A stretch of DNA of 10,112 nt from CAZOOK01 sp964581385. Lineage in GTDB: Bacteria; Pseudomonadota; Gammaproteobacteria; Nevskiales; Nevskiaceae. Positions 1-5,082 of this stretch are shown piece after piece. The stretch is taken from NCBI GenBank assembly GCA_964581385.1, contig CAZOOK010000077.1, positions 1 through 10,112 on the forward strand, given 5' to 3'. The notes beneath the pieces were generated by a model. The model searched no databases, was not told where the DNA came from, and saw only the letters and a program-made list of their open reading frames with translations. Position 1 is the stretch's first letter, and each line of letters begins with the position of its first letter. Made by a program: the position numbers and the translations under genes.

Positions 1-511
1 TCACGGTCTTTGTTCTTCGCATGCCGCGTGTAATGCTTCAGCGCTTCGGCTTCATGGGCGCGCTTGGCTTGTCGGATCGTCCGATCTGTTGTGCCGACTT
101 CTGCGGCAAGCTGCTTTTCCGTCAATCCGGAAGCCGCTTCCGGATTGAAATTTGGATTATCTACAGGCTTCCATTCACGCACCGCAACAACCCGGCCGCA
201 CGCTAGCTTGCCCTCAACTGCCGATGTCGCAGTTAGGTCTTTGGGCTGTAATGAAGGCTCCAACTCGATCGTCCGAAAATCGTGGTAATCGTTTGTGAGG
301 CGTCGCGTGCGGTAACTGGCTTTTGAAAAGTTTCAGGCGCCATCGCAACTGAGCCAGCGAAGCGTCCCTTGGCCAATGCTAGATCGCCGACGCTTAGAAG
401 ATCGTGGCTGCTACAGCGACTAACTAGGAAGTAACGCGGCGGATTGCTGTCGTCGACGACGAGCGCCAGACCGCTGCGGTCATCGCGTTCAAGTTCGTTA
501 AGCATGTTCAA
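1..511 (-). pseudogene. Helix-turn-helix DNA-binding protein, apparently frameshifted, cut by window edge
   Basis: An ATG at 511 follows a GGGGA ribosome-binding site and opens a frame with plausible protein (VVDDSNPPRYFLVSR) that stops at 233 after becoming unlike protein. A second minus-strand frame is open from 332 to the left edge with no ATG; its first possible start is a TTG at 263. It encodes FRTIELEPSLQP and then a helix-turn-helix, LTEKQLAAEVGTTDRTIRQ, followed by a basic, charged helix. The simplest reading is one gene with a single-base shift between about 332 and 265; the A/T runs of CTTTTGAAAAG at 320-330 are a likely site. The helix-turn-helix resembles ParB/KorB-like or phage-type regulators, but the family is not certain. 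Alternatives are two overlapping genes or a sequencing error. The start is divergent from the kinase at 753. Confidence 0.45.
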
Positions 512-577
512 TCCCCAATGCTTTACGGCGGAGCCTCTTTACCCGAACTGAGATTAAACATCAGCGAGCTGTCCTCT

Positions 578-595
578 CTGTGCGGTAACGCACAG
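578..595. promoter_or_regulatory. Perfect 7-bp palindrome with GTAA loop, possible operator
   Basis: CTGTGCG (578-584), GTAA, CGCACAG (589-595) form a perfect inverted repeat. It lies in the 241-base gap between the divergent starts at 511 and 753, upstream of a strong ribosome-binding site at 621-628. As RNA the loop would be a GNRA-type tetraloop; as DNA it could be a dimeric regulator site. No T-run follows, so it is not an ordinary terminator. The rest of the gap holds no gene I can support and no clear sigma-70 promoter. Confidence 0.4.
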
Positions 596-620
596 ATAAA
601 TCCTACCGAGAGCGTATGTT

Positions 621-634
621 AAGGAAGGAAAGTG
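621..634 (+). promoter_or_regulatory. Strong ribosome-binding site pointing to an out-of-frame GTG
   Basis: AAGGAAGG (621-628) precedes a GTG at 632-634, with the AAGGA core 6 bases from it. That GTG opens a 62-codon frame ending at 820, which overlaps the kinase start at 753 in a different frame. Its product (MPSTDVDFASTACNPEC...) resembles no family I know. It may be a leader ORF whose translation affects the kinase, or chance. The kinase's own start at 753 has only a weak upstream site. Confidence 0.3.
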
Positions 635-752
635 CCGTCGACGGACGTCGATTTTGCCAGTACCGCATGCAATCCTGAGTGCGGACTCGCGCCGCCGCCT
701 CGTATTGATCCAGGGATGGGATGGTTCGAGGTACGTTTCAGAGATTCTGAAA

Positions 753-2009
753 ATGACTATGTCGGAATGGGCCTACGACGAAGTCGAAGGGGAACGTTTA
801 ACTGTACTCAAGCGCTATAACATTTTGGATACGGCTCCCGAGGCCGCGTTCGACCACCTCACCGCCTTGGCGGCTTCACTGCTCTCGGCCCCGATCGCGC
901 TGATTAGTGTGGTCGGCGAAGGGCGCATTTGGTTCAAATCGCACCACGGCGTGGAACTGCAGCAAGTGGCACGTGCGCCCGGCTTGTGTGACTCGGCCAT
1001 CCTGCAAAATCAGCCGCTGCTCATCACCGACATCCAGGCCGACCGGTGCGCGTCAGGTAATCCACTGGTCATGGGCCTGCCCGGCTTGCGCTTTTACCTT
1101 GGCGTTCCCCTGCGAACGCGTGAGGGACTGAATGTCGGAACGCTGTGCGTACTGGATCGCATCCCGCGTAACGTCACAACTGGGCAGATGATCCAATTGC
1201 GCGAACTGGCTTCCATCGTCGTCGATCATATGGAATCGCGACTACTCATCTGTGATTCCGAACGGACGCCTGTGAATGCGATGGGCATCAATAAAGTCGC
1301 CGACGAGCGCTCGAAACTGCGGAGGCAGGAACTCGAACACCGCGTGATGAACAGCCTGCATCGTATGTCGATGCTGTTGCAGCGCCAAGCTCTCGAATCG
1401 ATGAACCCGGAGTCCAAGCAGGAATTGCTGCGAGCAGCCGGGCGTGTGAATGCCATCGGTCAGATTCATCATCACATTCACGGTGAGGTGAATGGCGACG
1501 GCGAAAGCATCGGTACCACCGGCTGCAGCGAGTATCTTGACCTGTTATGCAGTGGCTTATCCGCTTTGTTTGCGGCGTCGAATAATAAAGTATCGATCGC
1601 GTGCGATAGTGTCGATGCCGTCATTGCAACACCGAAGGTCGTTTCCATGGGCCTGATCGTCAATGAACTCGTGACCAATGCCGTCGAGGCTGGGGCTCGA
1701 CGCATTGACGTGACTCTGGAACAACTGGGAGCCTTCGTGCTAACGCTGTCTGTCACCGATGACGGTCACGGCTTGCCGAAGGATTTCGTCCCGGCGGTTA
1801 ACCACGGACTCGGCATGAAGGTTATCTCCTCGCTGGTGAATCACCTCGGAGGTGACGTTCGCTACAGCCTGCGCCCGGACGGTGGCGGCACGCGCGTCCA
1901 AGTGCGGTTTGCAGTCTGGCCACCCGGTGCAGTACCACCACTCACCCTTGTGGATCGCAGCACGGATCGCAACGGTGTCGGTCAACGGCCTACAGCCTCA
2001 CATAGCTAG
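753..2009 (+). CDS. GAF-domain sensor histidine kinase, HisKA_2 type
   Basis: Predicted cytoplasmic two-component kinase of 418 residues with no membrane segment. A GAF sensor domain spans about residues 15-165 and begins with the usual GERLTVLKRYNILDT lead-in. A HisKA_2 dimerisation segment (about 188-250) carries the phospho-acceptor His196 in ELEHRVMNSL. The ATPase domain (about 290-388) has an N box (VNELVTNAVE, Asn304/Asn309), a G1 box (DDGHG, 336-340) and a G2 box (HGLGM, 351-355), so it looks active. The start at 753 is chosen because the family begins just before the GERL segment; an in-frame TTG at 654 is possible but adds 33 unlike residues. The last 30 residues fall outside the ATPase fold and end 13 bases before transposase-like sequence, so the tail may be altered. 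No response regulator is adjacent, so its partner is encoded elsewhere. It is probably island cargo. Confidence 0.9.
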   Translation: MTMSEWAYDEVEGERLTVLKRYNILDTAPEAAFDHLTALAASLLSAPIALISVVGEGRIWFKSHHGVELQQVARAPGLCDSAILQNQPLLITDIQADRCASGNPLVMGLPGLRFYLGVPLRTREGLNVGTLCVLDRIPRNVTTGQMIQLRELASIVVDHMESRLLICDSERTPVNAMGINKVADERSKLRRQELEHRVMNSLHRMSMLLQRQALESMNPESKQELLRAAGRVNAIGQIHHHIHGEVNGDGESIGTTGCSEYLDLLCSGLSALFAASNNKVSIACDSVDAVIATPKVVSMGLIVNELVTNAVEAGARRIDVTLEQLGAFVLTLSVTDDGHGLPKDFVPAVNHGLGMKVISSLVNHLGGDVRYSLRPDGGGTRVQVRFAVWPPGAVPPLTLVDRSTDRNGVGQRPTASHS

Positions 2010-2021
2010 TCCGCATTCTCC

Positions 2022-2133
2022 GAGCATGAAGCTGGAAGGATCGAGTTTGCGTGCGACGGCCCGTACGCTGGGGCGGTGGCCCTCGACGATCAGTCGAGAG
2101 CTTGCGCGCAATGCTTTACAGCGTGCAACGTGA
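2022..2133 (+). pseudogene. IS30-family transposase, N-terminal fragment
   Basis: The frame reads SLRATARTLGRWPSTISREL, matching the N-terminal helix-turn-helix of IS30-family transposases, where a segment close to LRAIARxLGRxPSTISRE is typical. The frame stops at 2133 and no DDE catalytic core follows in any frame, so this is a scrap of about 30-35 codons. There is no convincing start codon of its own, and I could not identify the element's terminal repeats. It abuts the 3' end of the histidine kinase. Confidence 0.7.
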
Positions 2134-2370
2134 TGAATGGCTGTGAATGAAAGAAAGCCGCGCCGACCTGCGCCGGCACGGGATGCGTTCGCGCTTGGCC
2201 ATAGTTCGGGCCCTCCCACGACCGCGCTTGGTCCGCGCCAATCTCGCGGTGAACGCGCCGATCCATGAGGGGAACTTATCGATTGTAAAGTCATCGGCCT
2301 TATGTTCGATACCGTACGGAACTCTTTGGCGATTTGGCGCAGGATGCTCAAGCTTGCCGGTTTGCGACAT
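2116..2370 (-). CDS. Unidentified small ORF, first part protein-like
   Basis: An ATG at 2370 is preceded on the minus strand by AGGGAGAGACTCC, giving a good ribosome-binding site. The first 38 or so residues (MSQTGKLEHPAPNRQ, then VPYGIEHKADDFTIDKF) look like real protein. After that the sequence becomes very Arg-rich and low in quality as protein, and it runs into the IS30 fragment. It may be a broken or truncated island gene. I do not recognise the family. The GGAG of the ribosome-binding site can pair with CTCC next to the start (2371-2374 with 2378-2381), and a larger hairpin lies 29 bases upstream of the start. Confidence 0.35.
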   Translation of the reverse strand: MSQTGKLEHPAPNRQRVPYGIEHKADDFTIDKFPSWIGAFTARLARTKRGRGRARTMAKRERIPCRRRSARLSFIHSHSSRCTL

Positions 2371-2399
2371 GGAGTCTCTCCCTGTAAGTTTTGTAAGTT

Positions 2400-2444
2400 C
2401 GACACCGGCTGGTGATACAGCACTGGCCGGTGTCGCTCTCTTTT
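2400..2444 (+). terminator. Strong hairpin with T-rich tail, probable rho-independent terminator
   Basis: CGACACCGGC (2400-2409) and GCCGGTGTCG (2426-2435) pair perfectly. The stem extends inward by two G-T wobbles and GTG/CAC, giving 15 pairs around the loop ATACAG. CTCTCTTTT follows at 2436-2444, as expected for a plus-strand terminator. On the other strand the hairpin sits upstream of the ORF starting at 2370 and is followed by a direct repeat, GTAAGTT at 2384-2390 and 2393-2399. It could therefore also act in that leader. The stop codon of the nuclease tail lies within the T-run (2443-2445). Confidence 0.6.
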
Positions 2445-2649
2445 AGGTGCCCAGCAGGCTTGTTGCACACGCAAGTGCCTCCTCCTCGGCGCACGTCTGA
2501 GCATCGCGCCAAATCTCGCGGCCGCTGAATCGCAGCACCGCGGCGCCCTGAGCCGTCATCGATCGATCCCGCGAGCGGTCGCGTTCAGCCTGTTCGCCAG
2601 CTCTCTCGTGGTTGTCGCGGCCGTCGACTGTTGCTGCTTTGCGAGCCAT
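2443..2649 (-). pseudogene. C-terminal tail of a restriction-endonuclease-like protein
   Basis: The frame reads VDGRDNHERAGEQAERDRSR, then MTAQGAAVLRFSGREIWRD and AEEEALACATSLLGT before TAA. Known: DUF559/DUF2726-like nuclease-fold proteins, often encoded on islands, end with a pattern of a charged HERT..QA..DRxRDR helix, then an R-x-L-R-F-x-G-x-E-I strand and a final helix. The match covers only that C-terminal part; the N-terminal portion is missing and integrase sequence occupies its place. An in-frame ATG exists at 2649 but no gene start is convincing. It is read as a deletion remnant fused out of frame to the integrase. The family call is from memory of the pattern. Confidence 0.55.
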
Positions 2650-2966
2650 TCGCGAGCGACGACCTCGAAGCTATTAGCTGCCGCATCGCGGCCCGCCACT
2701 TTTTCGGTTTTGCGCTGCATACTCGGATCGATGCCGGAGTCGAGTTGAGTACGCAGAACGTCGCGCTGCTTACGGGCTTTCTGAAGCGAGCAATTCGGGT
2801 ATGCGCCAACCGACAACATCTTGGCGACGCCGTTAAAGCGATAACGAAAGCGCCACAGTTTCGATCCATTCGGCTGCACTTCGATGCACAGCCCGGCGCC
2901 GTCCGCGACACGATAAAGCTTGGCGGCCGGCTTCATGGTCCGCAGCTTTGTATCGGTCAGCGCCAT
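2556..2966 (-). pseudogene. P4-type tyrosine integrase, truncated to its N-terminal part
   Basis: The product begins MALTDTKLRTMKPAAKLYRV and continues GLCIEVQPNGSKLWRFRYR. This is the DUF4102 arm-DNA-binding domain of P4/CP4-57-type integrases, followed by the start of the core-binding domain (FEVVAREWLAKQ). The ATG at 2966 is chosen over an in-frame ATG at 3014 because it has GGGAGA 6 bases upstream and matches the family start. A full protein is about 400 residues; here homology stops after about 110 residues and the frame ends at 136. The catalytic Arg, His-x-x-Arg and Tyr are all absent, so it cannot recombine DNA. It could still bind arm sites if expressed. Downstream sequence belongs to a nuclease tail in another frame, which implies an internal deletion near 2630-2650. 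Confidence 0.85.
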
Positions 2967-3024
2967 GTGAGTATCTCCCGGATTGGCGTGAGTAAATGCA
3001 GCTCTTACTCCCAATCCTACTCAC
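2967..3024 (-). promoter_or_regulatory. Nested 20-bp hairpin in the integrase leader, ribosome-binding site in a bulge
   Basis: On the plus strand three arms pair exactly: GTGAGTA (2967-2973) with TACTCAC (3018-3024), GGATTGG (2980-2986) with CCAATCC (3011-3017), and GAGTAA (2990-2995) with TTACTC (3005-3010), around a 9-base loop. One side is an unbroken 20 bases. The other carries two bulges, CGT and TCTCCC; the latter, read on the minus strand, is GGGAGA, the integrase ribosome-binding site. The ATG at 2966 follows the stem directly. In mRNA this could limit ribosome access. As DNA it could be a repressor or recombination-factor site. The function is inferred. Confidence 0.55.
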
Positions 3025-3138
3025 GATTTGTTGCGGCTGTCGATGGATGCCGGCGGACGGTGGCGTACAAGAAATCCCTTATTTACTGGGCTTTTTTGTC
3101 ATTTCGCCGATGCTGACGGACGTTCACGGATGCCTAAA
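3025..3138. other. Non-coding junction between integrase and tRNA, possible integrase-binding repeats
   Basis: No gene is seen here. Two similar words occur, GATGCCGGCGGACG (3046-3059) and GATGCTGACGGACG (3109-3122), with another GATGCC near 3129-3134. Short repeats between an integrase gene and its tRNA are where arm-type binding sites usually lie, so these are candidates only. The attachment core would be in the tRNA 3' end itself. A T6 run lies near 3092-3097 on the plus strand, without a convincing stem. Confidence 0.25.
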
Positions 3139-3214
3139 TGGCGCCCCCGGCCGGAGTTGAACCGACGACCTTTCGCTTAGGAGGCGACTGCTCTATCCAC
3201 TGAGCTACGGGGGC
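3139..3214 (-). tRNA. tRNA-Arg(CCU)
   Basis: The minus strand folds as a complete 76-base cloverleaf including an encoded CCA. The acceptor stem is GCCCCCG with CGGGGGC; the D stem is GCTC with GAGC; the anticodon loop is CTCCTAA, giving anticodon CCT; the T arm has GTCGG, TTCAACT and CCGGC. The anticodon stem has four good pairs plus one G-A mismatch at its base. It decodes the rare arginine codon AGG. The 3' end faces the integrase remnant and is the presumed attachment site of the island. Confidence 0.97.
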
Positions 3215-3220
3215 CTGCAA

Positions 3221-3250
3221 CCCGCGAAATGATAGGGAACATTTTGCGGG
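3221..3250. promoter_or_regulatory. Imperfect 11-bp palindrome in the tRNA promoter region
   Basis: CCCGCGAAATG (3221-3231) and CATTTTGCGGG (3240-3250) pair with a single G-T mismatch around the loop ATAGGGAA. On the minus strand the loop region supplies TATCAT, a plausible -10 box about 13 bases upstream of the tRNA 5' end. I see no good -35 box. The symmetry may be an operator or a start-region structure. Confidence 0.35.
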
Positions 3251-3253
3251 AAA

Positions 3254-3291
3254 GCGATGCATCGCCGCATCGCTGCGGATTGCTGCCGCAG
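3254..3291. repeat. Perfect 12-bp palindrome and adjoining small hairpin
   Basis: GCGATGCATCGC (3254-3265) is a perfect self-complementary dodecamer. It is followed by a second CATCGC and by CTGCGG (3273-3278) pairing with CCGCAG (3286-3291). These lie between the tRNA and the PQQ-repeat gene, whose promoter should also be in this stretch. The function is unknown. Confidence 0.3.
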
Positions 3292-3349
3292 ACTTGCCGC
3301 TGCGACTGGACCGCCGGACAATCGCCCAGATCGTGACCGGAGCAAGGAA

Positions 3350-4987
3350 ATGAGCGTAAGGTTTTCGATAATCGGGGTGTCCGCCGCCATCGCATTGATA
3401 TCCGCGTTGTTCGGTCTGGTGACCTGCAGCGGGGGCAGTGGCAGCATGGAAAGCGGCGGAGGTTCGCCGCTGCCCGGAACGGCGACAGTCGATGTCACGA
3501 CTTATCACAACGACAACGCGCGCACCGGACAGAATCTACGGGAAACGGTCCTGACGCACACCAATGTCAGCAGCGCGACGTTCGGCAAGCTCGCTTTCTA
3601 TTCCGTCGACGGCAAGGTCGATGCGCAGCCGCTGGTGCTGTCTCTGGCAGTCGGCGGCGAGACGCATAGCGTGGTCGTCATCGCTACCGAGCACGATAGC
3701 GTCTACGCCTTCGACGTCAATAGCGGCTCCAAGCTGTGGCAGGTGTCGTTGCTTGGCACCGGCGAGACGACGAGCGACGATCGCAGCTGCAGCCAGGTGG
3801 TGCCGGAGATCGGTGTCACCTCGACACCGGTGATCGATCGCAATGCCGGCGCGCACGGCACGATCTGGCTGGTGGCGATGTCAACGGACGGCGCCGGCCA
3901 TTATTTCCAGCGTCTGCATGCACTGGACGTGACCACCGGCGCGGAACTGTCCGGCAGCCCACGCACGATTGCCGCGCAGTATCCGGGAAGCGGGCCCCAC
4001 AGTTCCGGCGGCAACGTCGTATTCGATCCCGGACAGTACGAGGAGCGCGCAGCGCTGCTGCTGGTCAACGGCACCATTTACACGACGTGGACTTCGCATT
4101 GCGATATTGATCCGTACACCGGTTGGGTGATCTCCTACGATGCCGCGACGCTGATGCAGAGTGCTGCGCTCAACACAACGCCGAACGGCAGCGAAGGCTC
4201 GTACTGGAGTGCCGGCGCGGGTCCGGCGGCGGATGCCAACGGCATTTATCTGATGTCGGCGAACGGTACTTTCGATACCACGCTCGACGTAAACGGTTTC
4301 CCGTCCGGACAAGATTACGGCAATGCATTTCTGCGGCTCGACACGAGCGGCGGCGGCCTGCGTGTGGCCGACTATTTCACGATGTCGAACACGGTGGCGC
4401 TGTCCGCCGCGGATCAGGATCTGGGGTCCGGCGGACCGCTGCTGTTCGATGTCGCGGACAACGCCGGTACCACGCATCATCTGGTCGCGGGTGCTGGCAA
4501 GAACGGCGTCATCTATGTGCTCGATCGCAGCAATCTTGGCAAGTTCGATGCGAACGGCGACCATTCCTACCAGCAAGTGACGCTAAGCTCCGCTGAATTC
4601 GGCATGCCGGCCTGGTTTAATGGCACGCTCTATTTCGGCATGGTCAGCGACGTCATACGCGCATTCAAGCTCGTCAACGGCAAGCTGGCGACGCCGCCGG
4701 CGTCGACCAGCGCGACGACGTTTCCGTATCCAGGTACCACGCCCAGCATCTCAGCGAACGGTACTGCCGAAGCGATTCTTTGGGCCGCCGAAAACGGCAA
4801 CACGGCGGTGCTCCACGCTTACGACGCCAACGACCTGTCGAACGAGCTGTACAACAGCAATCAGGCCGCGGGCGGCCGCGATCATTTCGGAGCCGGCAAC
4901 AAGTTCATTACGCCGACCATCGCCAACGGCCGCGTTTTCATCGGTACGCAAAACGGCGTGGCAGTGTTTGGGCGGCTCGCACCGTGA
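3350..4987 (+). CDS. Exported PQQ-repeat beta-propeller protein
   Basis: Predicted 545-residue periplasmic or envelope protein. It starts with a basic, hydrophobic segment (residues 1-25) ending in LVTCSGG, then a Gly/Ser-rich linker. Cys26 could be a lipobox cysteine, although Thr at -1 is unusual, so ordinary Sec export is also possible. The rest has repeats of the PQQ/quinoprotein-propeller kind, for example HSVVVIATEHDSVYAFDVNS followed by GSKLWQVSL, and NGRVFIGTQNGVAVFG at the end. I see no catalytic motif that would make it a working quinoprotein dehydrogenase, and no cytochrome CxxCH. The ATG at 3350 is preferred over one at 3257 because AAGGA lies just upstream and the signal peptide begins there. 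It may be a scaffold or a sugar/alcohol dehydrogenase relative; its substrate is not known. Confidence 0.8.
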   Translation: MSVRFSIIGVSAAIALISALFGLVTCSGGSGSMESGGGSPLPGTATVDVTTYHNDNARTGQNLRETVLTHTNVSSATFGKLAFYSVDGKVDAQPLVLSLAVGGETHSVVVIATEHDSVYAFDVNSGSKLWQVSLLGTGETTSDDRSCSQVVPEIGVTSTPVIDRNAGAHGTIWLVAMSTDGAGHYFQRLHALDVTTGAELSGSPRTIAAQYPGSGPHSSGGNVVFDPGQYEERAALLLVNGTIYTTWTSHCDIDPYTGWVISYDAATLMQSAALNTTPNGSEGSYWSAGAGPAADANGIYLMSANGTFDTTLDVNGFPSGQDYGNAFLRLDTSGGGLRVADYFTMSNTVALSAADQDLGSGGPLLFDVADNAGTTHHLVAGAGKNGVIYVLDRSNLGKFDANGDHSYQQVTLSSAEFGMPAWFNGTLYFGMVSDVIRAFKLVNGKLATPPASTSATTFPYPGTTPSISANGTAEAILWAAENGNTAVLHAYDANDLSNELYNSNQAAGGRDHFGAGNKFITPTIANGRVFIGTQNGVAVFGRLAP

Positions 4988-5006
4988 ACATTTGAGCCCA
5001 TGTGGC

Positions 5007-5049
5007 TAGGGCCTGTCGCAGCGGCCAAAGGATTTGACGACAGGCCCTA
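5007..5049. terminator. Perfect 12-bp inverted repeat between the PQQ-repeat gene and ald
   Basis: TAGGGCCTGTCG (5007-5018) and CGACAGGCCCTA (5038-5049) are exact inverse complements around a 19-base loop, 20 bases after the preceding stop. Position and strength suit transcription termination, but there is no T-run on the plus strand (AAGTTAAA follows) or on the minus strand. It may be a U-less terminator, a REP-like dispersed element, or the ends of a very small mobile repeat. Confidence 0.4.
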
Positions 5050-5082
5050 AGTTAAACTCCAGCGAATCAGCAGGAGTCCACG

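Larger units (their letters stand above)
1..3138. mobile_element. Decayed tRNA-Arg-associated genomic island, one end
   Basis: Seen: a P4-type integrase remnant starts 173 bases from the 3' end of a tRNA-Arg gene and is transcribed away from it. Beyond it lie a nuclease tail, an IS30-like transposase scrap, a lone sensor kinase and a broken helix-turn-helix gene. Known: integrases of this family insert islands at tRNA 3' ends and lie just inside the boundary. Inferred: this is one end of an integrated element that can no longer excise using its own integrase. I looked for a second copy of the tRNA 3' end in 1-3138 and saw none, so the left boundary is probably outside the window or deleted. 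Confidence 0.65.

Noticed and set aside
320..332. Programmed -1 ribosomal slippage in the helix-turn-helix gene
   Set aside because: No X-XXY-YYZ heptamer lies in the right phase; a simple indel near the A/T runs explains the shift better.
654..752. TTG start at 654 for the histidine kinase
   Set aside because: It would add 33 residues unlike the family, and no ribosome-binding site is suitably placed; the ATG at 753 fits the family start.
1..3138. Second copy of the tRNA-Arg 3' end as the other attachment site
   Set aside because: I read through for the T-arm and acceptor sequence and saw no match, so no island boundary is claimed on the left.
3257..3349. ATG at 3257 as start of the PQQ-repeat protein
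   Set aside because: It overlaps the 12-bp palindrome, would put about 31 Arg-rich residues before the signal peptide, and has a poorer ribosome-binding site than 3350.
3881..4576. 231-codon minus-strand frame inside the PQQ-repeat gene
   Set aside because: The composition is typical of an antisense shadow, and the plus strand carries clear propeller repeats.
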